A stretch of DNA of 11,371 bases from an uncultured Gemmatimonadota bacterium (GTDB lineage Bacteria > Gemmatimonadota > Gemmatimonadetes > Gemmatimonadales > Gemmatimonadaceae). This document shows positions 1 to 6,690 of the stretch, piece after piece. The stretch is taken from positions 1-11,371 of the forward strand of contig CAMPKM010000055.1 in the NCBI GenBank assembly GCA_946887155.1, written 5' to 3'. Made by a program: the position numbers and the translations under genes. The notes below the pieces were generated by a model that saw nothing but the letters and a program-made list of their open reading frames with translations, ran no database searches and was not told the origin of the DNA. Position 1 is the first letter of the stretch; every line of letters begins with the position of its first letter.

Positions 1-351
1 CGAGATGAACCCTCGCGTGGAGTCGAGTGTTGCGGTTGGTCGTGTCCATCCGGCCGCGACCAGGCGGGCCGTGATGGTGTCGATAGTCGCCTGCGGTGTG
101 TACGGGAAATACGCGACTGTCGTGCGCGAGACCCGATAGTCCGCAAAGCCGAGCAGCAGAGCATCGCGAAACACGTCCGCTGGAATCGAGTCGTCCGCCA
201 TGCCCGCCTGGACACTCACCTGGCGCATGCCGAGCGATCCGCCGAGCAGCGCGATGACCAGGTCGCGCGGCAGAGAGTCAGACGGTGGCGGCTGCTGTGC
301 GGAAGCCGGCAGGGCCACGACGAGACACATCAGTCGGCGGAGCGTGCGCAT
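1..351 (-). CDS. Secreted protein of unknown function, 3' end outside the window
   Basis: The reverse strand reads open from an ATG at 351 to the window edge, giving 117 residues with no stop, so the C-terminus is missing. The N-terminus is a typical Sec signal peptide: MRTLRR, then the hydrophobic stretch LMCLVVALPASA, with a likely cleavage before QQPPPSD at residues 18-19. The mature part has an LVIALLGGSLG segment near residues 31-41 and ends in a region with A-T-I-D-T-I-T-A-R-L followed by AAGW. This resembles small exported proteins of unknown function that I associate with Gemmatimonadota, but I cannot name a family. It starts 20 bases after the ligD stop on the same strand, with a purine-rich GAGAGAA just upstream as a weak ribosome site. 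Co-transcription with ligD is therefore likely. Overlapping plus-strand frames are shadows. I am confident that it is a gene and have no function to propose. Confidence 0.75.
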   Translation of the reverse strand, partial: MRTLRRLMCLVVALPASAQQPPPSDSLPRDLVIALLGGSLGMRQVSVQAGMADDSIPADVFRDALLLGFADYRVSRTTVAYFPYTPQATIDTITARLVAAGWTRPTATLDSTRGFIS

Positions 352-371
352 GGTTCTCTCGAGACCGGGAC

Positions 372-2987
372 TCATTCGGACATCAGTTGGGCCAGCCGGC
401 CCAGCGATTTCCCAAGATTGGGCTTCTCCGTCAGGACGGGAAGGACCGGATCTTCACCAAGCGCTTCCATTCGCTCGAGTGCGTTCCTGATCGTGTAGTT
501 CCTGGGATCCAGGTCGGCGTTCACCTCGTCCCAGACGAGTGGCATCGAGACGGTCGCTCCAGGTAAGGGCCGAACGCTGAACGGAGCGACAATCAACTGC
601 CCGTGCCGGTTCTGCAGATAGTCGATGTAGACCTTCTCGCCGCGCTTGTTGATCGTGCGCATGATGGTCGCGATCGACCCGAGCTCCTTGATCACCAGGC
701 GCGCGAGCAACTCGCCGATCTGCCGCGATTGTTCGTACGTCCCCTGCTTCCCGAGCGGCACCATGATGTGCAACCCGGTCTTGCCGGTCGTCTTCACGTA
801 GTTAGGTAGCTCGATCTCGTCGCAGATACGGTGCAGGACCTGCGCACACCTGATCACATCGGAGAACGGGGCGTCCTTCGGATCGAGATCGATCACGCAC
901 CAGTCGGGTTTCTCGAGCGTCTCCACACGGCTCATCCAGATGTGCAAGGGGATGGTGCCGAGGTTGGCGAGATAGACGAGCGTGTCGACGTCGTCGCAGA
1001 CGATGTAGTCGATGTCGCGCTCCGTGTCGTTGCTCCAGATCGGGATCGTGCGAATCCAGTCCGGCGCAAACTCCGGCGCGTCCTTCTGGTAGAACGACTT
1101 GCCGTCAATTCCGTCGGGAAACCTCGTCAGCACGACCGGCCGGTTGCGAAGGTACGGCAGCAGCCACGGCCCAATGGTCCGGTAGTACTCGATGAGGTCA
1201 CCCTTCGTGTACTTGTCTTCCTTCCAGAAAATCTTGGAAAGGTTCGACAGCGTTATATCCCGCTTCTTTGTGGCTGGCGGCGGATCTCCTTCACCCTCGG
1301 GACTCTGGTCTTCGGTCTCTGGCGTTGCTTCTTCTGCCTTCTGCCCTCTGCCCTCGGCTCTGGCATTCTCCCACTGCCTCTCCACCTGATCCACCCGCTT
1401 GTCTTCGCGCTCACGCAGGAACGCCGGGTGCCGCAGGATGCCCTCGTGGGTCCATTCCGTGTATCGCACCTCGACCACGTACTTCGGGTTCACCCAGGTC
1501 GTCGTCTTCACCTCGGGGATCGACTCCGATGGCGGCGGCTCCTCGTCAGGCGTCTTCACCGGACCGAAACACGGCGGATCAGGGCGCACGTCCCGTTGAA
1601 GGCGCTCCAGCCATTCGTTGAGCATTTTTTCGGTAAAGCCCGTCCCGGCTCGACCCGCGTAGACGAGGCGTCCCTTGACCAGGTCCGCGAGCTGCAGCGC
1701 ACCGAAACCGGCCCGGCTTCCCTTCGGCTGGGTGAACCCCACCACGGCGAAATCGGCGGTACGGTCGGCCTTGATCTTGAGCCAGTGCGAAGACCGGCCG
1801 GCGCGATACTTCTCGTCAGCCCTCTTGGCGATGACGCCCTCCAGACCCATCGCGCTCACCTGCTTGTGGAATGCTTCTCCCTTTGTCTCGATGTGATCGA
1901 GATATCGTATGGCGCCAACCTTGGGGACGAACGATTCCAGCAACGTCTTGCGCGCGATCAGCGGCAGCGGACGCGCATCGAATCCTTCGGCGGCGAGAAG
2001 ATCGAACGTGTAGAACGTCGCCGGCAGCTCGACTGACGTGCGCTTGATGTCATGTGAATTGTTGAGCGCACCACGTTGCTGCATCAGCGAGAAACTCGGC
2101 TTCCCTTCCTTGTCGAGCACCACCACTTCACCATCGATGATGAAGTTGTCGAGCGGCACCGCGCGCAGCGCGCGCGCGACCTCGGGAAAGACCTCCGTGT
2201 AGTCGTTGCCGTTCCGCGTGACGAGCTTGACGTCGTTGCCCCGCTTGGCCGCCAGCAGCCGATACCCGTCGAGCTTCAGCTCGAAGACCCAGCCTTCCTT
2301 CGTGAACGGTTCATTGCGCGATTCGGCGAGCATCAGTCCAGCCTTGTCGACGTCGACCCGCGCTTTGGGAGCGTTTGCTTTCGTGAGCGCGTCCTTCAAG
2401 GCCGAAACGTGGCGCGTGCCAGCCGCCACTTCTTCGACGGTGAGGCCCGACAGAACGGATTCCTCCGGGAACACGTCGCCAGGTGACTTTACAAAAGCGT
2501 CTCGTTCCTTGATCAGCAGCCACTCCTTCTCGGCCTTTTTTATCTTCACGAGCGTCCAGCGACCGCGGAGTTTGTAGCCGTTCAACTCGAACAGGAGTTT
2601 CCCCTTCTCGAGCCCTTCTCTCCACGGCTCGAGGGCAACCCATTCGCCGCGATCCCAGACGATCATGCCGCCGGCGCCATAATTCCCCGCCGGGATCAGG
2701 CCTTCGAAGTCCGCGTAGTCGAGCGGGTGGTCTTCGACGTGAACGGCGAGCCGCTTGTCGTTCGTGTCGTACGACGGACCCTTGGGCACGGCCCAAGACT
2801 TGAGCACGCCATCCATCTCGATGCGCAGGTCCCAATGGAGCCGCGACGCCGCGTGCTTGTGTACGACGAACAGCCGCCCCTCGTCAGACGACACGTGACC
2901 CACCGGCTCCGGCGAGGTGTCGGCCGATCGCTTTTGCCGGTATCTGGTAAGGCTATCGGGTTCGTCCCGCGGCTCGTCTGGCGTCAT
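372..2987 (-). CDS. ligD: Multifunctional NHEJ DNA ligase LigD (phosphoesterase-ligase-polymerase)
   Basis: LigD is an ATP-dependent ligase that, with Ku, seals double-strand breaks by bacterial non-homologous end joining. Its domain order is the Pseudomonas type, and residues are numbered here from the ATG at 2987 (871 aa). The 3'-phosphoesterase domain (about 30-165) has VVHKH and LHWDLR, so the metal-site set is H45, H51, D53, R55 and H87, with the spacing of the Pseudomonas enzyme. The ligase domain (about 215-530) has the KLDG nucleotidyl lysine K238, DGE at 285-287, EGVIAKR from 383 and WLKIK at 402-406, followed by an OB fold. The primase-polymerase domain (about 575-871) has the DLD metal motif at 700-702, the GKTGLH histidine H740 and the third aspartate D789. 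A charged, low-complexity linker (about 537-575) separates the last two. The start is uncertain: a TTG at 2996 would add three residues, but it lies within the GGAGGG that sits only one base before the ATG. No Ku gene is in the window. Confidence 0.96.
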   Translation of the reverse strand: MTPDEPRDEPDSLTRYRQKRSADTSPEPVGHVSSDEGRLFVVHKHAASRLHWDLRIEMDGVLKSWAVPKGPSYDTNDKRLAVHVEDHPLDYADFEGLIPAGNYGAGGMIVWDRGEWVALEPWREGLEKGKLLFELNGYKLRGRWTLVKIKKAEKEWLLIKERDAFVKSPGDVFPEESVLSGLTVEEVAAGTRHVSALKDALTKANAPKARVDVDKAGLMLAESRNEPFTKEGWVFELKLDGYRLLAAKRGNDVKLVTRNGNDYTEVFPEVARALRAVPLDNFIIDGEVVVLDKEGKPSFSLMQQRGALNNSHDIKRTSVELPATFYTFDLLAAEGFDARPLPLIARKTLLESFVPKVGAIRYLDHIETKGEAFHKQVSAMGLEGVIAKRADEKYRAGRSSHWLKIKADRTADFAVVGFTQPKGSRAGFGALQLADLVKGRLVYAGRAGTGFTEKMLNEWLERLQRDVRPDPPCFGPVKTPDEEPPPSESIPEVKTTTWVNPKYVVEVRYTEWTHEGILRHPAFLREREDKRVDQVERQWENARAEGRGQKAEEATPETEDQSPEGEGDPPPATKKRDITLSNLSKIFWKEDKYTKGDLIEYYRTIGPWLLPYLRNRPVVLTRFPDGIDGKSFYQKDAPEFAPDWIRTIPIWSNDTERDIDYIVCDDVDTLVYLANLGTIPLHIWMSRVETLEKPDWCVIDLDPKDAPFSDVIRCAQVLHRICDEIELPNYVKTTGKTGLHIMVPLGKQGTYEQSRQIGELLARLVIKELGSIATIMRTINKRGEKVYIDYLQNRHGQLIVAPFSVRPLPGATVSMPLVWDEVNADLDPRNYTIRNALERMEALGEDPVLPVLTEKPNLGKSLGRLAQLMSE
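1303..1358. repeat. Degenerate heptanucleotide tandem array inside ligD
   Basis: On the plus strand this stretch splits into eight consecutive 7-base units: CTCTGGT, CTTCGGT, CTCTGGC, GTTGCTT, CTTCTGC, CTTCTGC, CCTCTGC, CCTCGGC. The consensus is roughly C-Y-T-C-K-G-Y. The last four units (1331-1358) are the cleanest, with two identical copies side by side. Read on the ligD coding strand, they give GCAGARG-type units and encode the charged linker around residues 544-562 (many E, G, Q, T). Because seven is not a multiple of three, each unit is read in a different frame. Similar heptamer strings occur between genes in some environmental bacteria, as far as I recall, so this may be an intergenic element captured by the gene. 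The periodicity is seen directly, and the origin is inference. Confidence 0.65.
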
Positions 2988-3039
2988 TCCCTCCAAGCTG
3001 TGTTACGGCACGCACACGTGGGAGGCTTCGACAAGACAA

Positions 3040-3152
3040 ACCGCCAGGGACGCCGCAAGCGTCACCTCGACGTCACCTGACATCGAGCAACCCTTGGCGT
3101 TCTCGGCGTGCTTGGCGGTGAGAGCAGTTCCTGACCGCCAAGGAACGCCGAG
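3040..3152. repeat. Cluster of ACCGCCAAG-type palindromic repeat copies
   Basis: Three related copies lie here. A forward copy at 3040-3059 reads ACCGCCAGGG then ACGCCGCAAG. A reverse copy spans 3093-3119, its reverse complement starting ACCGCCAAGCACGCCGAG. A second forward copy at 3134-3152 reads ACCGCCAAGGAACGCCGAG. The last two face each other and form a long hairpin. The unit looks like short 'CGCCAAG' intergenic repeats I recall from Acidobacteria and Gemmatimonadota genomes. No open frame of credible gene quality covers it, and no transposase is nearby. Confidence 0.6.
3102..3152. other. Large imperfect hairpin between ligD and the kinase gene
   Basis: Arm CTCGGCG at 3102-3108 pairs with CGCCGAG at 3146-3152, and arm CTTGGCGGT at 3111-3119 pairs with ACCGCCAAG at 3134-3142. 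A small 2/3-base internal bulge separates them, and the loop is 14 bases (3120-3133). That is 16 paired bases. There is no T-run on either side and both flanking genes read away from it, so it is not an ordinary terminator. It is probably a mobile or structural repeat that could form a cruciform or a leader RNA structure. Confidence 0.6.
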
Positions 3153-3217
3153 TTAACCAATCCCATGCACGCGCGCGACATAACCTGACGACTCCGTCCG
3201 AGCCATCTGCGCCAACT

Positions 3218-3262
3218 GTCTGGGACAGACCCAATGGAATTGGCTGCCGGGGCGCCTAGATT
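3218..3262 (+). promoter_or_regulatory. Possible kinase-operon control region (dyad plus -10-like TAGATT)
   Basis: A small dyad GTCTG-GGA-CAGAC occupies 3218-3230. Downstream, TAGATT at 3257-3262 resembles a -10 box and would place transcription start near 3269, ahead of the ATG at 3289 but after the alternative GTG at 3265. No convincing -35 lies at 16-18 bases: the nearest TTGGCT (3240-3245) is only 11 bases away. This is a weak call. Confidence 0.25.
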
Positions 3263-3288
3263 TTGTGGGTTCCCCGGTCCCAGGCAGG

Positions 3289-5124
3289 ATGAAAGAAGGT
3301 TCGGCGCCCACCACCACCCAGTCATCGTCGTCCGCTGAAAATCGGGCGGTGCAGGAGCTGCTCGACCGGCTCCGCCAGGCGACGATCGGGGTTTACGATA
3401 TCCTCGGCGAGCTCGGTCGCGGCGGCATGGCGACGGTGTTCCTCGCGCACGAGATCAGCCTCGACCGGAAGGTCGCGATCAAGGTCATGTCGCCGGCCAT
3501 GGTCCATGGCGAGGGGATGGTCGAACGCTTCAAGCGCGAGGCGCGCACCGCCGCCAACCTCAGCCACCCGAACATCATCCCGATCTACGCCGTACACGAG
3601 ACCAACGGTCTCCTGTACTGCGTGATCAAGCTGGTCGAAGGGACGCCACTCGACGCCATCATGCGCGAGCTGAACCAGCTGCCGGTACCCATGGTCCAGG
3701 GCATTCTCGCCCAGGTCGGCGGTGCGCTCGGCTACGCGCATCGCCATGGCGTCATCCACCGCGACATCAAGCCGGGGAACATCCTGATCGATGACGAAGG
3801 ATGGGCCGTCGTCACCGACTTCGGCATCGCGAAGGTGTCGGACGACCACGGCCTTACCTCGACCGGCATGGCGATCGGGACGCCGACGTACATGAGTCCC
3901 GAGCAGGCGACGGCCGACAGCGTGACCGGTGCGTCCGACCAGTATTCGTTAGGCGTGGTGGCGTTCGAGATGCTGACGGGCCGGCCGCCGTTCACGGCGA
4001 CGTCGCCCATGCAGCTCATGTACAGCCATAACCACGACACGCCGCCCGACATCCGCACGTTGCGGCCGGACTGCCCGGACGAACTGTGCGACGCGGTGAT
4101 GCGCATGTTGCGGAAGGACCCGGCCGACCGCTTTCCGTCGATGGAGGACGCCGTCGCCACGATGGGCGCGCGACCCCTCACGCACGACGACCCGTCGCGG
4201 AACCAGTTGATCGCGCTCGCCAAGACCGGACTCACGCATCGGATCGTGTCGCAGGCCCGGACGCCGCGCAGCCCGATTCCGCGGCCGAGCCGCAACGTCC
4301 CGGTTCGCATGGCGCGGAACCCGATGATTGCGGGTGCGTTCGCCGTCGGCCTCATGGGCCTGGGCTTCGTGGCTTCGCAGATGCTGCGCGACGATGCGCC
4401 GCGGCCGGCCGAAGTGGTGAACAGCGTGGCACCGCCACCGGCCGCCAACAGCGACTCGGTGACTCCCAGCGCACCGGAACCGGAGGCGAAGAAGAACGGG
4501 AGCACGTCGCCGGGTCCGGTCACGAGGACACCGCCGGTCACCAGGACGCCGCCGGCCACGCCCCGGTTGGCGGAATCCTCCGGTCGTGGCAACGAGGGCG
4601 CCGGATCCAGCGTCCGGTTGCCGCTGCTCGACTCCAGTGCCGCCAGGTCCACGACCGCGGAATCGACGCAGACCACACCCCTGCAGAAGGCGGATACCAG
4701 TCCGACGGTGCCGGTGCTGTCGCCTCCCCCGCCGGTGAACACGGCGTCGCCGGGCGCTCCGGCGGCCTCGCCGACCGTATCGCAGCCATTGACGACGCCT
4801 GCCGAGGACATCACGGCGCTGATCCAGTCGTATGCGCGGGCACTGGCCGCCGCCAACCTCGATGCCGCCCGGCGGATCTACCCGGGAATGCCTAACGACC
4901 AGCGCCGCGGGCTGGAGGCCTTGTGGAACGGCGGCGGCAGCATGCGCCCGTCGTGGACGGTGAGCGACATCAGTATCAACGGCAACGTGGCCACGGCCAC
5001 CGTGCGCGGCAGTAACATGGTCGTCTCGAGTACTGGCCAGGCACCGGCGGAGGTACCGGTGTCACTCCGGGCGCGGCTCGAACGGCGCAACAACGAATGG
5101 CGGCTCGTGGCGCTCATCAACTGA
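3289..5124 (+). CDS. Transmembrane Ser/Thr protein kinase with C-terminal NTF2-like domain
   Basis: This is a PknB-type Hanks kinase, numbered from the ATG at 3289 (611 aa). The glycine loop GRGGMA is at 43-48, the ATP lysine in VAIK is K65, and the likely C-helix glutamate is E84. The catalytic loop HRDIKPGN is at 157-164, DFG at 177-179, and the activation loop ends in GTPTYMSPE with the E at 205, so it should be active. A single hydrophobic segment (about 345-365) is followed by a Pro/Ser/Thr-rich linker (366-504). The C-terminal domain (about 505-611) has the pattern ITALIQSYARAL...LRARLERRNNEWRLVALIN of an NTF2-like (DUF4440/SnoaL-like) fold, presumably periplasmic and possibly ligand-binding. 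PASTA repeats are absent. The start is uncertain: GTG at 3265 would add eight residues, and neither start has a well-spaced Shine-Dalgarno. The gene ends 16 bases before the outer-membrane protein gene, suggesting an operon. Substrates are unknown. Confidence 0.93.
   Translation: MKEGSAPTTTQSSSSAENRAVQELLDRLRQATIGVYDILGELGRGGMATVFLAHEISLDRKVAIKVMSPAMVHGEGMVERFKREARTAANLSHPNIIPIYAVHETNGLLYCVIKLVEGTPLDAIMRELNQLPVPMVQGILAQVGGALGYAHRHGVIHRDIKPGNILIDDEGWAVVTDFGIAKVSDDHGLTSTGMAIGTPTYMSPEQATADSVTGASDQYSLGVVAFEMLTGRPPFTATSPMQLMYSHNHDTPPDIRTLRPDCPDELCDAVMRMLRKDPADRFPSMEDAVATMGARPLTHDDPSRNQLIALAKTGLTHRIVSQARTPRSPIPRPSRNVPVRMARNPMIAGAFAVGLMGLGFVASQMLRDDAPRPAEVVNSVAPPPAANSDSVTPSAPEPEAKKNGSTSPGPVTRTPPVTRTPPATPRLAESSGRGNEGAGSSVRLPLLDSSAARSTTAESTQTTPLQKADTSPTVPVLSPPPPVNTASPGAPAASPTVSQPLTTPAEDITALIQSYARALAAANLDAARRIYPGMPNDQRRGLEALWNGGGSMRPSWTVSDISINGNVATATVRGSNMVVSSTGQAPAEVPVSLRARLERRNNEWRLVALIN
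4516..4562 (+). repeat. 18-bp in-frame tandem repeat in the kinase linker
   Basis: Two near-identical 18-base units lie at 4516-4533 and 4534-4551, followed by an 11-base partial unit (4552-4562). The full units differ at two positions. They encode two PVTRTP hexapeptides and the start of a third in the extracytoplasmic linker. The unit length is a multiple of three, so copy-number change would only lengthen or shorten the linker. Confidence 0.7.
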
Positions 5125-5140
5125 ACTTCGAGGACAACGA

Positions 5141-6466
5141 ATGCTGAGACGCTGGATCGTGCTGGGGTGCAGTGCGCTGCTGGTCAACGTCACGATTGCC
5201 GACGCGCAGGGCCCGATCGGGTCGACCGATCCGGTGACGACACCGGGCAACGGATTGCGCGACCGCATCCGTGAGCTCTTCAGGTTTGGCGAGTGTGGCC
5301 TTCCGCTCTGCCTCGACAACTCGGTCAACGCGACCAACGGGCACGGAAACCATTTCGTGCCCGACATTATCGCCAACAACGGCGCCATCCTGGCGTTCCT
5401 GACCGACGCGATCGCCGCCAGCGCCGCCAACCTGCCGCTATCGGCGACGACGTCCGGCGCCACGTTCCGGTTCGTGGGTGGCCTGCCGGTGCGCACGTCC
5501 TCGTCGTTAGGTCCGATCTTCGGCGAGCGCGCCCAGACGCTGGGCAAGGGGCGTTTTGTGGTCGGCGCCAACATGTCGGCGCTCAACTTCACGTCGCTGC
5601 GCGGCATCCCGCTCAACCAGATCGTCCTCAACTTCACGCATGACGACACCGATCCGCCGGGTCTCGGGCAGCCCCGTCGCGAAAACGACATCCTGCAGGT
5701 GCGCCTCGACCTGAGCGTGAACCTGCTGGTCTCGACGTTCTTCACGACCTGGGGCGTCACCGACAGGGTCGATGTCGGTATCGCCCTGCCGATCGTCCAC
5801 ACCGGCCTCACCGGCCGCAGCACGGGCCAGTTCTTCCCGTTCGGGATCCCGACCTCGCACTTCTTCGCCGGCGACTCGGCGAACCCGGTGTTGTCGGCGA
5901 GCGCCACGACGTTCGGGTTCACCACCGGGATTGGTGATATCGCGCTCCGCACCAAGTGGAGCCTGGTCGACCGCGAGAACACGGCCGTCGCGGTCATGGC
6001 GGATGCACGACTGCCCACGGGTTCCGAGGAAGACCTGACCGGCTCCGGCAACATGTCGCTGCGCGGCTTGCTGCTCGCATCGACACGACTCGGCGATTTT
6101 TCGCCTCACCTGAATCTCGGTTATGCGCTACGCGGTGGGCGAAATGACGCGTTGTTGATCACGGGTGGATTCGACCAGCCACTATCGGACTGGGCAACAT
6201 TGGCGGTCGACGTGCTCACCGAATGGCAGGTTGGCGGGAGCTCGCTGCAGTTGCCGGGAGACGTGATCATCGAGTTCCCGGTGACGCGCCACATCACGCC
6301 GACGAACATTCCTGATATCAAGGATCATCGCGTCAACGGTTCGTTCGGCATGAAGTTCCGGACACCCGGCGGCCCGATCATCGTCGCCAACGCGCTGATG
6401 CCGCTGCGGCGTGGCGGATTGGAATCACGGTTTATCTGGACCCTCGGCATCGACGGGAACTTCTAG
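5141..6466 (+). CDS. Predicted outer-membrane beta-barrel protein (phenol-degradation MetA-like transporter type)
   Basis: The 441-aa product starts with MLRRWIVLG, a hydrophobic core and an ADA-Q cleavage site near residue 22, so it is exported. From about residue 135 onward it shows alternating hydrophobic/polar strands ending in a terminal aromatic (F441), as in outer-membrane barrels. Segments such as GVTDRVDVGIALPIVH (205-220), GIGDIALRTKW (263-273), MADARLPTGSEEDL (286-299) and SPHLNLGY (321-328) match the general pattern of the MetA-pathway phenol-degradation/transporter family as I know it. The substrate cannot be assigned. Two cysteines, C52 and C57, in the mature N-terminal region may form a disulfide. 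The start is well supported: GAGG at 5130-5133 lies seven bases before the ATG. The kinase stop is 16 bases upstream, and a shared transcript is likely. No clear Rho-independent terminator follows. Confidence 0.78.
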   Translation: MLRRWIVLGCSALLVNVTIADAQGPIGSTDPVTTPGNGLRDRIRELFRFGECGLPLCLDNSVNATNGHGNHFVPDIIANNGAILAFLTDAIAASAANLPLSATTSGATFRFVGGLPVRTSSSLGPIFGERAQTLGKGRFVVGANMSALNFTSLRGIPLNQIVLNFTHDDTDPPGLGQPRRENDILQVRLDLSVNLLVSTFFTTWGVTDRVDVGIALPIVHTGLTGRSTGQFFPFGIPTSHFFAGDSANPVLSASATTFGFTTGIGDIALRTKWSLVDRENTAVAVMADARLPTGSEEDLTGSGNMSLRGLLLASTRLGDFSPHLNLGYALRGGRNDALLITGGFDQPLSDWATLAVDVLTEWQVGGSSLQLPGDVIIEFPVTRHITPTNIPDIKDHRVNGSFGMKFRTPGGPIIVANALMPLRRGGLESRFIWTLGIDGNF

Positions 6467-6505
6467 GATTTGCGCGGCAGGTCAACGGCTGGAGAACCGA
6501 GTCGC

Positions 6506-6533
6506 CGCGAATAGCGCGAATTGACGCGGATGA
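6506..6533. repeat. Three short degenerate CGCGRAT repeats
   Basis: CGCGAATAG (6506-6514), CGCGAATTGA (6515-6524) and CGCGGATGA (6525-6533) are consecutive 9-10 base units. Such CGCGGAT/CGCGAAT strings are familiar as intergenic repeat debris in many soil bacteria. They sit right next to the hairpin at 6535. No function is assigned. Confidence 0.5.
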
Positions 6534-6534
6534 A

Positions 6535-6555
6535 AAATGGGGTCAGACGCCATTT
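6535..6555. repeat. GGGGTCAGAC-type hairpin, REP-like
   Basis: Arms AAATGGGGTC (6535-6544) and GACGCCATTT (6546-6555) around a central A pair at nine of ten positions; the one mismatch is G6541 against G6549. The core matches the AATGGGGTCAGACCCC palindrome that I recall beside REP-associated tyrosine transposases and as scattered copies elsewhere. No transposase is in the window. It lacks a T-run on the plus strand, so it is a poor terminator for the upstream barrel gene. Confidence 0.5.
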
Positions 6556-6690
6556 CCCCGGCGACTAGGCCCTGAATCGAGGGGCAGGGTGACGTAACGC
6601 GTAATACCTCATAGCCAGTTTGATCTGGATTCGTTTTCCCGACGCGCACATGTTGGTGTTGTTCCACCCGCTCGACAGGGAAATCGAAGT

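Noticed and set aside
1303..1358. Heptamer array as a CRISPR or other structured repeat locus
   Set aside because: The units are 7 bases with no spacers and lie inside an intact coding frame, so it is a tandem microsatellite-like array.
831..2036. 401-codon plus-strand open frame opposite ligD
   Set aside because: It lies wholly antisense to a ligD frame with intact catalytic motifs. Its translation is rich in R, H and V with no domain pattern, as expected for a GC-rich shadow.
3102..3152. Hairpin as a transcription terminator
   Set aside because: Neither adjacent gene is transcribed into it, and it has no T-run on either strand.
3265..3288. GTG start upstream of the kinase ATG
   Set aside because: It has no Shine-Dalgarno, and a -10-like TAGATT lies directly in front of it. 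The added eight residues carry no domain. It is not excluded, but less likely than the ATG at 3289.
3732..4856. 374-codon minus-strand open frame opposite the kinase
   Set aside because: It is antisense to the kinase domain and linker. Its composition (G, S, V, T runs) mirrors the coding strand and it contains no recognisable domain.
5062..6054. 330-codon minus-strand open frame opposite the barrel gene
   Set aside because: The plus strand encodes a signal peptide and barrel strands with a well-spaced ribosome site. The antisense frame has neither.
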